Assembly (NCBI GenBank): GCA_031258615.1
Contig: JAIRMP010000171.1
Coordinates: forward strand, 1 to 10,580
Origin: Spirochaetaceae bacterium
GTDB lineage: Bacteria; Spirochaetota; Spirochaetia; Treponematales; Breznakiellaceae
DNA length: 10,580 bases
Direction of reading: 5' to 3'
Part shown: positions 1 through 7,700 of the stretch, in pieces
Layout: every line of letters starts with the position of its first letter
Numbering within the stretch: the first letter of the stretch is position 1
The notes under the pieces: model-generated
Told to the model about the DNA's origin: nothing
Seen by the model: only the letters and a program-made list of their open reading frames with translations
The model's database searches: none
Translations under genes and position numbers: made by a program

Positions 1-1
1 C

Positions 2-1132
2 GACCTCTCGCTAAAAACCTTTAAGATAGTAAATGAGGAAAAAGGTTTTGAGCGGGACTTAGCGCCCCAAGATACGCAGACCGTTTACCTTCCATACAGG
101 GACGGCCTTACGCTTGTCGCGGAGGCTAACGACGGGTACGCCGAGGTAACAACAAGTCCGGCGTCTATCCCCACGCTCTCCCGCATGAGTAACTACACGG
201 TAAAGGTTACGGTAAGCAAAGATTTGGCCGGTGTAGATACTAAATACAAAAGTAAGGACTATGTTTTGAATCTACAGTATATTGGGGACGTTGATTTGAC
301 GCCGCTGGCCTCAGGCGGGTATGTCAGCTTTATACCGGATGAGGGGACACCCGGCGCTTACTACGAGACGCATACATTCCTGAATCCAGGCGATGATACG
401 CTGTTATTCGTTGACACATCCCTGCCGGAAGTACAGGCCGACATCCTCGTGGTGGGCGGCGGCGGCGGTTCGGGAGGCGGTAAGAATAGTAGCGACAGGG
501 GTGGTGGCGGCGGCGGCGGCGGGCTACTGTATCAGGCCGATCAAACGCTGACACTGACGAGTGGTTCCGTGTCAGTAACAGTCGGCGGCGGCGGCGCGGG
601 CGGCACGGGACAAAATCAGGGCGCGAACGGCAAGGACTCCTCTATCGGAACGATAACAGTACCCGGAGGAGGTGGCGGCGGCGGCGGCGCGTGGAATGGT
701 TCTCGCAATGGTAAAAACGGCGGTTCGGGCGGCGGCGGTGGAAACGGGGATCCCCCTGGATACCCTAATGGCGCTCCAGGAACGGGATACAATGGCACGG
801 ACGGTATACTGGGACATAACGGCAGCACCGACCCCAGCAACGGCACTACTGGCGGCGGCGGTGGCGGTGCGGGGGGAAGCCCATCCCCCTTTTATGCCGG
901 GGGCGCGGGCTGGAAACCGTCCGGTAACACCGGCTGGGAATGGGTGCAAACCGTTACCAACACGGCGGAGTTTGCGCGCGGCGGCTCTGGGTCCTCGGTC
1001 GAAGCCGACGCAAACTATGGCGACGGGGGATCGGCGAGAAGTTATTCTTCTGGTAATGAGGGACACTCCGGCATCGTCATTATCCGCTTCCAGCGCGAGT
1101 ACAAAGGCGAAGAACCGGGGCCGGCTGAATAG
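2..1132 (+). CDS. Glycine-rich surface/tail-fibre-like protein, 3' part (5' end outside window)
   Basis: The frame is open from the first complete codon of the window to the TAG at 1130-1132, giving 376 visible residues. The ATG at 185 is therefore probably internal and the true start lies to the left. The first ~145 visible residues are a beta-rich, non-repetitive region. From about base 449 a glycine-rich domain begins with the typical entry ADILVVGGGGG, runs through many Gly5-8 stretches, and ends in GHSGIVIIRF near the C-terminus. This entry and exit pattern is known from glycine-rich domains of phage tail and adhesin-type proteins and of bacterial surface proteins, where polyglycine helices are thought to pack together. 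No signal peptide can be judged because the N-terminus is missing. A role as adhesin or prophage tail tip is inference. The glycine runs are written mostly in GGC/GGT codons, so the gene contains trinucleotide microsatellites. Confidence 0.8.
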   Translation, partial: DLSLKTFKIVNEEKGFERDLAPQDTQTVYLPYRDGLTLVAEANDGYAEVTTSPASIPTLSRMSNYTVKVTVSKDLAGVDTKYKSKDYVLNLQYIGDVDLTPLASGGYVSFIPDEGTPGAYYETHTFLNPGDDTLLFVDTSLPEVQADILVVGGGGGSGGGKNSSDRGGGGGGGGLLYQADQTLTLTSGSVSVTVGGGGAGGTGQNQGANGKDSSIGTITVPGGGGGGGGAWNGSRNGKNGGSGGGGGNGDPPGYPNGAPGTGYNGTDGILGHNGSTDPSNGTTGGGGGGAGGSPSPFYAGGAGWKPSGNTGWEWVQTVTNTAEFARGGSGSSVEADANYGDGGSARSYSSGNEGHSGIVIIRFQREYKGEEPGPAE

Positions 1133-1139
1133 TGAAGGT

Positions 1140-1245
1140 GGCAATCGCGGAGCGGTTGGGCAAAGGCTGCGCCTTTGCTTTGGAGTTTGACAAGGAGGGT
1201 GGAGTTTGCTGCGCAAACTCCTACGGCAACCGCGCAGCGGTTGCC
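1140..1245. repeat. Cluster of four short palindromes with a shared loop
   Basis: Four stem-loops lie within 106 bases, starting 8 bases after the glycine-rich gene ends. H1 is 1142-1158 (CAATCG / CGGTTG, loop CGGAG, one G-T pair). H2 is 1160-1178 (GCAAAGG / CCTTTGC, loop CTGCG). H3 is 1201-1221 (GGAGTTTG / CAAACTCC, loop CTGCG). H4 is 1225-1245 (GGCAACCG / CGGTTGCC, loop CGCAG, the reverse complement of CTGCG). Stems differ in sequence but pair perfectly in H2-H4. The H3 arm GGAGTTTG also occurs alone at 1182-1189. No T-tract follows, so these are not ordinary intrinsic terminators. Just beyond H4, the reverse complement of 1249-1260 reads CGTCATTGCGAG, resembling the start of dispersed intergenic repeats I recall from several bacterial genomes. 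That link is from memory. Confidence 0.75.
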
Positions 1246-1326
1246 GCGCTCGCAATGACGACCTGCTCGCCGCTCCCCCGGCAGCCTGGTAAAAGCCGCC
1301 ATTCACTGCTCACTGCCGCGAGGCGC

Positions 1327-1356
1327 TTTCAATCAAAGGACGGGATCAGTTATAAT
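1327..1356 (+). promoter_or_regulatory. Possible jetA promoter
   Basis: A perfect -10 hexamer TATAAT lies at 1351-1356. The best -35 match about 17-18 bases upstream is poor (TTTCAA at 1327-1332, three of six positions). A start about 7 bases after the -10 would fall near 1363, leaving a leader of only ~10 bases before the jetA ATG and cutting into its AAAAGG ribosome site at 1361-1366. The box may therefore be fortuitous or may drive a nearly leaderless message. Confidence 0.35.
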
Positions 1357-1372
1357 ACGGAAAAGGCATGGC

Positions 1373-2794
1373 ATGAATATTTTTTCGCTTATTCCGGGGA
1401 ATTTCTTTTCTATACTCGCGTCGAGGAATAGGGAAATCTATTTTGACGCGCTGATGCTGCTGAACGAGAAGCTGAGAGAGGAGTTGAATATACCGGTGAG
1501 CGAATACATCGCTTCGCTTGCGGGACTCATTGAGGACAGGAACTTTGTTGTCGAGAAGGAGGATGAGACGCCCGATGTGCCGGACGCGGTCGAAGGGCAG
1601 AGCGCCCTCAATTCACACACCAAGGCGCGGCTGATACTTGCGCGGCTTGTGAATACCGGCTGGGTGGACAGGGAAACTACCGACGGCTCGTTCACGGAAA
1701 TCATCACGCCGAGGGACTATGCGATACGGATGATGCAGCTTCTGGACGAGATGCGGGATGAAAAGATACATGAGTACAGCTCGCTCGTTTTTGCCACGTA
1801 TTCCTCGCTCAGGCAGGCGAACCATGAGCGGCCCCGTGAATGTTACGAGGCGGCGCTTGCCGCAAAGCGGAATACCGAGACGCTTGTTTACGAACTGAAG
1901 AGCCTTTACCACAATATACGCTCGTATATCAGGCGTATTCAGGAACAGAATGACATAAACACCCTTTTGGAAAATCATTTTGAAAAGTACAAGCCGATGA
2001 CGGACCGTATCTATCACCCGATAAAAACGATGGATTCGTTTTACCGGTATATGGCGCCGGTGCGCGAACTGCTTGACCAAATCAGAGACGATGACGCGCT
2101 CGTGGCGCTGATGCGTGAACGGGCGATGACGGTGCGGAAATACGAGGAGGAGGAGGAAGCGGACAGGGAGATACAGTCCGCTATCGACTATGTTCGGGAC
2201 GCTTACGGCCATATCGGGAGCATAATCAACGAAATCGACCGGAAGCACAGCGCCTACACCAAACAGTCAATCGAAAAGATGACGTATATGATGAGCGCCG
2301 ACCAGAGTATCAAGGGAAAGCTGCTCGATATTTTCAAAGCCTGCGCCTCGGGGCGTGGAGCGGCGCGGGACGGGATATACACAAAACTGCGGGAACACGT
2401 CAGTGTGTGCCGTCAGGATTTCATAGACGGGCGTTCTTTATTTCGCAAAAACGTGTTGGGACGGCGCATGAGCGGTGAGGCGCTGGACATGGCGGATAAG
2501 GTTCCGCTGTCGATCGAGGCGATGGAAAGTTTGGCGCGGCAGATGGCGAACAGTTATCCGCTTGAGCGTATACGTGATTTTGTCGGGAAACTCTTTGCTC
2601 CGGGCAGAACGTCGGCGGAGAGCGGGGAGATAACCCTAAAAGACGACACGGATTTTATACTGCTTATCCTTGCGGCGGCTCGTTCCAGTGAACGTGGCAT
2701 GAACTATACTGTAGAGTTGCAAAAAGAGCAGGTAAACGTGAACGGTTATCTGATTCCCAAAATGCGGTTTACCAGGAAGGACGCGGTGTGCTAA
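1373..2794 (+). CDS. jetA: Wadjet protein JetA, kleisin subunit (type II-like, DUF5716 family)
   Basis: This 473-residue protein is the kleisin-like (MukF-type) subunit of the Wadjet SMC complex. It bridges the JetC heads and binds JetB in the cytoplasm. The N-terminus NIFSLIPGNFFSILASRNRE (residues 2-21) is the hallmark opening of the JetA family found in type II Wadjet systems. Residues ~75-125 (LNSHTKARLILARLVNTGWV onward) have a winged-helix pattern. A long charged, helical stretch follows (~130-300), and the C-terminal part is the presumed second JetC-contacting domain. The ATG is preceded by GGAAAAGG with a 6-base spacer and matches the family N-terminus. The gene overlaps jetB by 7 bases. 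It is intact and of normal length. The family assignment rests on recognition of the sequence and on the jetB, jetC and jetD neighbours; the subtype call is less certain. Confidence 0.9.
   Translation: MNIFSLIPGNFFSILASRNREIYFDALMLLNEKLREELNIPVSEYIASLAGLIEDRNFVVEKEDETPDVPDAVEGQSALNSHTKARLILARLVNTGWVDRETTDGSFTEIITPRDYAIRMMQLLDEMRDEKIHEYSSLVFATYSSLRQANHERPRECYEAALAAKRNTETLVYELKSLYHNIRSYIRRIQEQNDINTLLENHFEKYKPMTDRIYHPIKTMDSFYRYMAPVRELLDQIRDDDALVALMRERAMTVRKYEEEEEADREIQSAIDYVRDAYGHIGSIINEIDRKHSAYTKQSIEKMTYMMSADQSIKGKLLDIFKACASGRGAARDGIYTKLREHVSVCRQDFIDGRSLFRKNVLGRRMSGEALDMADKVPLSIEAMESLARQMANSYPLERIRDFVGKLFAPGRTSAESGEITLKDDTDFILLILAAARSSERGMNYTVELQKEQVNVNGYLIPKMRFTRKDAVC
2774..2781 (+). promoter_or_regulatory. 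Ribosome binding site deciding the GTG start of jetB
   Basis: AGGAAGGA lies inside the end of jetA, six bases before a GTG at 2788-2790. The GTG sits just before the jetA stop (TAA 2792-2794), an arrangement typical of translational coupling. Confidence 0.75.
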
Positions 2795-3474
2795 ACGGGT
2801 ATGAAAAACTCTCAAGCGGTGAAAAAGAGGATTTTCGTCAGCTTGCCAACTACCTCTTGTCCCATACCTACCTCGTCCGCCACGAGTACCAGCCGTCCCA
2901 GCGTATGACGCTGCCAAACCATGATTATCAGACCGTATCCCGCCATTTTACGCTGTTCAAAGAATACTTTGAGCTTTCAGGCTGGCGGCTTGAAAAGGAC
3001 GATACGTACGGGGTCATCTCGATTTCCAACGATTACGACCATAACCGTCTGCACCTGAACCGTTTTACCACGCTGTTCCTCTATGTATGCCGGCTGATTT
3101 ACGAGGAACGGCGGGAGGACGCGGACATTTACAAGGCGGTAATGACGGATACGGCGGAAGTTGTCGAAAAGATGCGCGCGTTCGGGCTTCTGGAAAAGGG
3201 CAAAACGGGAAAGGCAACGACGAAGAAGGAGCGCATAGAGGCGCAGCGCACGCTTGCCCACTTCAACATAATCTCCAAAATGGAAACTTCGCCCTGGGAC
3301 GGGGACGGTAACAAAATTTTTCTGCTGCCGTCCATCCTTTCGATAATTCCGAATCAGAGTATTAACGCCATTCATGCCGAGCTTGAAAGCATGAAGACTG
3401 GCGAGTCTGGCTTAAATGGCGATGTCGGCTTAAATGGCGAGGGGGCTTCCGGCGGCGATGACGAGGACGGTTGA
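2788..3474 (+). CDS. jetB: Wadjet protein JetB, KITE subunit (DUF4194-like)
   Basis: This 228-residue protein fits the MukE-like KITE subunit of Wadjet, a small tandem winged-helix protein that binds the kleisin JetA and helps clamp DNA. Supporting features are its position directly after jetA, its size, and a core pattern seen in this family: an N-terminal helical segment (FRQLANYLLSHTYLVRH, ~16-32), the wing-like WRLEKDDTYGVISISND (~71-87), RLHLNRFTTLFLYVCRLIYEERR (~91-113), and a second winged-helix ending in KIFLLPSILSIIP (~177-189). The start is GTG behind AGGAAGGA. The last ~25 residues are a glycine/acid-rich tail coded partly by an 18-base tandem duplication and are probably disordered. 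jetC does not follow directly; an opposite-strand methyltransferase lies between them, so jetB is the last gene of its transcription unit. Confidence 0.85.
   Translation: MLNGYEKLSSGEKEDFRQLANYLLSHTYLVRHEYQPSQRMTLPNHDYQTVSRHFTLFKEYFELSGWRLEKDDTYGVISISNDYDHNRLHLNRFTTLFLYVCRLIYEERREDADIYKAVMTDTAEVVEKMRAFGLLEKGKTGKATTKKERIEAQRTLAHFNIISKMETSPWDGDGNKIFLLPSILSIIPNQSINAIHAELESMKTGESGLNGDVGLNGEGASGGDDEDG
3405..3440 (+). repeat. 18-base tandem duplication in the jetB tail
   Basis: Two 18-base units (3405-3422 and 3423-3440) share the 14-mer GGCTTAAATGGCGA. They encode SGLNGD/VGLNGE in the flexible C-terminus of JetB. The unit length is a multiple of three, so gain or loss of copies keeps the frame. 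Confidence 0.8.
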
Positions 3475-3492
3475 AATTTATTTCGCCATGCA

Positions 3493-3600
3493 TTACTCCC
3501 GCTCCACTTTCCCGTTGACCGTTAATTTTACCACTTCCATGTTTTCAAGTCCGTCATTATCGACAACCTTAACCGCTATATGATGCGCCCCCGCCCTCAA
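3493..3600 (-). pseudogene. Orphan C-terminal tail of the methyltransferase (deletion remnant)
   Basis: Leftward, starting within the last sense codon of the 3597-4619 methyltransferase but in a different frame, an open stretch of 35 codons ends in TAA at 3493-3495. It reads LRAGAHHIAVKVVDNDGLEN followed by MEVVKLTVNGKVERE. From memory, related adenine-specific methyltransferases end in a very similar small beta-rich tail (HxIAVKVVDNDGLENxE...), located roughly 200 residues beyond the catalytic core. It has no start codon or ribosome site of its own. The simplest reading is that an internal deletion fused the end of the core (…QTDLFH) to this tail out of frame. The remnant sits in the 120-base gap between the converging jetB and methyltransferase genes. 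Confidence 0.65.
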
Positions 3601-4619
3601 TGAAACAAATCCGTTTGTTTTTGCAGGCGGAATTCCGAAACTTTTACCGCCATCGGGGATTGATCAATCCCAATCCACAGACGGTTTAGCCTATCCGCGA
3701 CGGCAATTGCCGTCCCCCCTCCGACAAACGGATCAAGCACAATGTCCCCTTCGTTGCTGGCGGCTTTTATTATCCGTTCCAATAATGCTTCAGGTTTTTG
3801 GGTAGGGTAGCCGATAATTTCGGATTGATTTTGCCCTATCGGAAGTATATCAAGCCATTGATTGTCAACCTCATTTCCTTCATAATCATCAAGAAAATTC
3901 TTACGCCTTGGTTTGCCATTTTTGGTAAAAAATATCTTGTTAGACCTATCCAATTCGTCTAATTTTTCTTTTGTCATCATCCAGCCAAATTCTGGCGTGT
4001 AACCTTTATATTCAAAAACAAGATTTTTTCGCGCCATCATTCTAGGTAATTCAATAGGTTCGCTTTTAAACTTTTTCCCGTTTTCATCAATTTTATTATA
4101 AATCTTAAATAATTCTTCTTCATTGATGTTTTTTGTTTTTGGTGTAATAAAGTAATAATTGTTTGTTTTGCTGTAAAAGAAAATACTGTCTGTATTTTGT
4201 GCAAGACGGGACATTTTGAATTGAGAACCCTTTTTTGTAAAATTTCTTTTCCAAATAATATGATTTCTAAAATTCTTTTCCCCAAAAATCGCGTCCAAAA
4301 TGAATACCCGTATATAAGCGTCGGCGTGCCAGTCGCAATGCAGAAAAATACTCCCGGTAGATTTCAATACCCGGTGCATTTCAATGACCCGTTCTTTAAG
4401 CCATTCAATATAATGACTGATCCCCCCAGCCCAGCGATCCTGAAAACTACGGATTTCCCCCGCGTCTCCCCATATAACCTCGTAATTGCGGTTACTGAAA
4501 AAAGGCGGGTCAAGGTAGATAAAGTCTACGCTTTCATCGGCAAAAGTTTTAAGGATTTCAAGATTGTCCCCCAGAATGAGGCGGTTTACCGTAAAATTAA
4601 GTCCGTCATTGCTTGCCAT
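3597..4619 (-). CDS. Beta-class DNA methyltransferase (N6-adenine or N4-cytosine), C-terminally truncated
   Basis: This 340-residue protein has the motif order of beta-class amino-methyltransferases (N6_N4_Mtase family), which transfer a methyl group from S-adenosylmethionine to adenine N6 or cytosine N4 in DNA. Catalytic motif IV is DPPF (37-40). The YPTQKPEALLERII block is at 271-284, and the SAM-binding motif DPFVGGGT is at 296-303. Residues ~103-260 between them are the likely target-recognition region and are strikingly AT-rich in DNA. The start ATG has GAGG five bases upstream. The gene faces against jetABCD and lies exactly between jetB and jetC. The catalytic domain looks complete and probably active. 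Family members I recall continue past …LQKQxDLF with a further, possibly nuclease-like, domain; here a TGA follows at once and a tail remnant lies in another frame. No restriction partner is visible, so it is probably an orphan methyltransferase. The target sequence cannot be read from the protein. Confidence 0.9.
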   Translation of the reverse strand: MASNDGLNFTVNRLILGDNLEILKTFADESVDFIYLDPPFFSNRNYEVIWGDAGEIRSFQDRWAGGISHYIEWLKERVIEMHRVLKSTGSIFLHCDWHADAYIRVFILDAIFGEKNFRNHIIWKRNFTKKGSQFKMSRLAQNTDSIFFYSKTNNYYFITPKTKNINEEELFKIYNKIDENGKKFKSEPIELPRMMARKNLVFEYKGYTPEFGWMMTKEKLDELDRSNKIFFTKNGKPRRKNFLDDYEGNEVDNQWLDILPIGQNQSEIIGYPTQKPEALLERIIKAASNEGDIVLDPFVGGGTAIAVADRLNRLWIGIDQSPMAVKVSEFRLQKQTDLFH

Positions 4620-4650
4620 AACATCCTCGCCGCTCTTGACCGCCCCTTAT

Positions 4651-4688
4651 GTTAGCACGCTTTCCAACGTTAGCCTAGCGCCGGCGCT
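4651..4688. promoter_or_regulatory. Palindrome and direct repeats in the divergent methyltransferase-jetC spacer
   Basis: The 120-base spacer between the divergent starts contains a perfect 12-base palindrome AGCGCCGGCGCT (4677-4688). It also holds two GTTAGC direct repeats (4651-4656 and 4669-4674) 18 bases apart. No convincing -35/-10 pair is visible for jetC. A weak extended -10-like TGGTATGAG (4726-4734) abuts the jetC ATG. An operator role is speculative. Confidence 0.25.
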
Positions 4689-4739
4689 GAGACGTGAGGC
4701 AGCGCGGCGGCTTCCAATACGGGTGTGGTATGAGTTACA

Positions 4740-7700
4740 ATGAGCCCCGTGAAGATACTCAAGAAACTGCTGCTCGTACACTGGCATTACTTTGTTCACG
4801 AAACGATAGACTTTGACATGATAAACTTTCTTACCGGGAAAAACGCTTCCGGCAAGTCAACGATAATCGACGCCCTTCAATTGGTGCTGCTTGCCGATAC
4901 TTCGGGGAATTCGTTCAACAAGGCGGCAAGCGGGAGGAGCAGCCGGACGCTCAAAGGCTATCTCCTGGGCGAGCTGGGCGATAACGAGGCCTCCGGTTTC
5001 AAGTACCTGCGTAACGGCAGGTTCTCCAGTTACATAGCGCTGGAATTCTTTGACGATGAGAAGGGCGCTTTTTTTACCGCCGGCTGCTGTTTCGATGTGT
5101 ACTCCGAGGACGACCACCCGCGGCTCTTCTTCCGCTTTAACGGACATCTACCGGATCACCAGTTCATCGACGCTTCTCCGTCCGGCGGCAGGAAGGCGAT
5201 GGAAATTGCCGCGCTGCGTTCATGGATACGGGAAAACTATCCGGCGGGAACGTTTTTTACATCGGACACCAACATCAGCTTTCAGGAAGACCTTTACGGC
5301 AAGCTGGGCGGGCTTCAGGGGCGGCGTTTTAGCCAACTGTTGAAGCGCGCCGTTTCGTTTGATCCCAACGTTGACATACAGAAATTCATCTCCGAATTCG
5401 TATGCGACACGCCGCAGATTGTGGACGTGAGCAGTCTACAGGAGAATATCCGCAGTTATACCCGCCTTGAGGAAGAGGAGGCGGTGCTGCGGGAACGGAT
5501 CGAATGGCTTGACCGTATCATAGCCGCTTATGACAACTTTGACGCCCAGCGGAACAGTGAGAGGCTGTACTCCTATCTCCTCAAAAAAGCGGAATCGGAC
5601 ATTAAACAGGCCGAAATCGGGCAGCTCAGGGCTAATGCCGAGGCTCTTAGGGCAAACATAAAGAAACTCATCGCGGCGATTGATGACGCTAAGAGGCGGA
5701 TTGTGGAGACTCAGCGCGAGCGGGACGAACTCTACGGACAATTGATGAGCAACGAGACGGCGCGGGTTGTCGAACACCTTGAAAACCAGATACGGGACAA
5801 GAAAGAAGAAATCGGACGTTTGCGGAGTGAATTTGACGCTGTTTCCCGGCGTTTTTCCGGTACCGCGTCCCTCTGGAAGTCCAAAACCGCATTTTTTACC
5901 GGCGCGAGCGGCCATATTTCGCCGGAAGTGATAGACCCGCTTTTGGCGGCGCGGATAAAAAATTTGAGCGAAGAAACCGTCCGTTTTGAGGCTTTGCTGG
6001 AAGATTTTGACCCGTTGGACTGGCAAAAAAACGCAAAAGCGGGGGAAGCGGCGGTAAAGTCCCGCATACAGGCCGCGGACAGCCTCAAAACCGCGTCAAT
6101 CGGCCTTGCCGGGCGGCTTTCGGACGAAGACTCAGCCCTAAAACAACGCCGCGCCGGGCTGGAGGACGTAAAACGTTCCCTGCAAAGCGGCGTATACCCG
6201 TTTCCGCCGGAAGTTACCGACCTGAAAGAAGCGATCGCCGGGCGGATTCGGGTAAAAACCGGCGCGGAGGACTGCGTTTTCATCGTGGCGGAAGTGGTTG
6301 ACATAGATGAAGACCGCTGGCGCAACGTGATAGAAGGCTACCTCCACACACAGAAATTCTATCTTTTAACGCCGCCGGAACATTTTCTTACCGCGCTTCA
6401 AGTCTACGATTCGATAAAAACGAGGCGCGGCATCTACAATACGGGCCTTGTTGACATAGAAAAGATCGAACAACTGTCCCCCCGCGCCGAACCGGGAAGC
6501 CTTGCTGAGGAAATCAGTACGAAAAACCCGCTGGCACGGATATTCCTCAATTACACCCTTGGGCGGGTGATGAAGTGCGAGAGGGCGCGGGACTTGCGGA
6601 AATTCAAGACTTCGGTGACGGACGAGGGGATGCTGTACCAAAACTACGCCGCCCGCGCGATAAATCCCGCCCGCTGGGCGAAGCCGGCCATAGGTCAGGG
6701 GGCCATTCAGAGGCGGCTGGCCGCCGTGAGGCAGGAAATCGCCGCGCTGGATGAGAGTCTTGCCGCGCTGGGCAAGCTGCTCATCGCCGCCGCGCCCCTT
6801 TCTACGCTGGCAATCCCCGGTGACGGCGAGGCGGAAAGCCTTGTAGCGGCGGCTGCCGGCATGGGACGCATACCGGCGCTGGAGGAGGAGATAGCCGGCA
6901 TCGAAAAGAACTTGGCCTCGGTTGATCGCAGCGCTATTGAAGCGCTGCGGGAGAGGATAGAGACGCTGGAAAACGTGGAGAAGCGGACAAACTCCGACAA
7001 GGACACGTTTATCCAGGACCTGGGCAGGGACGAGAGCGGTCTCTCGCAGATTGAAACGGAGAAGCTGCCCGCGACGGAAGCGGCGCTGGAAGAAACAACA
7101 CGCCTTATAGCCGAAAATTACGAATCAGGCTGGGTGGGAAGCACAGGAGAGCCCAGGTATCAAAAAGAAATCTCCGAGCGCGGATGGCCCGAAAAGATAG
7201 CCGAGGCGTTTCCCCGCGAACTGAGCCGTTCAAAAAACGCGAAAGAAAAATTCTGGGAAGACTTAAAGGAGGCGCGGCGTATATACAACGAGCGGTACAA
7301 GATGGGGTATGACACGGGGCTCCCGGAGAACGGCGAATGGGACGTCGCCCGCCGCGAACTCGGTGAAAACAAACTTCCCGAATACCGCGCAAAGATAGAC
7401 GATGCCCGCGCCAAGGCTTACGAGCAGTTCCGTGAGGATTTTTTGAGCCGCCTTCAGGATAACATCAACAACGCGAAAAAGCAGATAAACGATTTGAACG
7501 CGACCCTTTCTTCCAGCTCTTTTGGGGACGACCGCTACAAGTTTATCATAATCCCCAAACCTGAATACAAGCGTTACTACGACATGATAGTAGACCCCAT
7601 GTTATTGGAGGGCGGCTACAACCTGTTATCGGAACAGTTTAACGTGAAGTACAAGGACGAGATAGCGGACCTGTTTACGATTATCACGGGCGGCGCGGAG

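Noticed and set aside
1140..1245. CRISPR array
   Set aside because: The units are hairpins of differing sequence with only the loops shared; there are no identical repeats with regular spacers and no cas genes.
572..1306. Long open frames antisense to the glycine-rich gene, and a 172-residue frame on the same strand
   Set aside because: They arise because GGC/GGT repeats give stop-free Pro/Ala/Arg-rich shadows in other frames; no ribosome sites or recognisable protein features.
1132..1431. Open frame bridging the glycine-rich gene and jetA
   Set aside because: It runs through the palindrome cluster and into jetA in another frame, and its translation simply reflects the hairpin arms.
4730..4816. 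28-codon open frame overlapping the jetC start, possibly a leader peptide
   Set aside because: No usable ribosome site, and most of its length lies within the jetC coding region.
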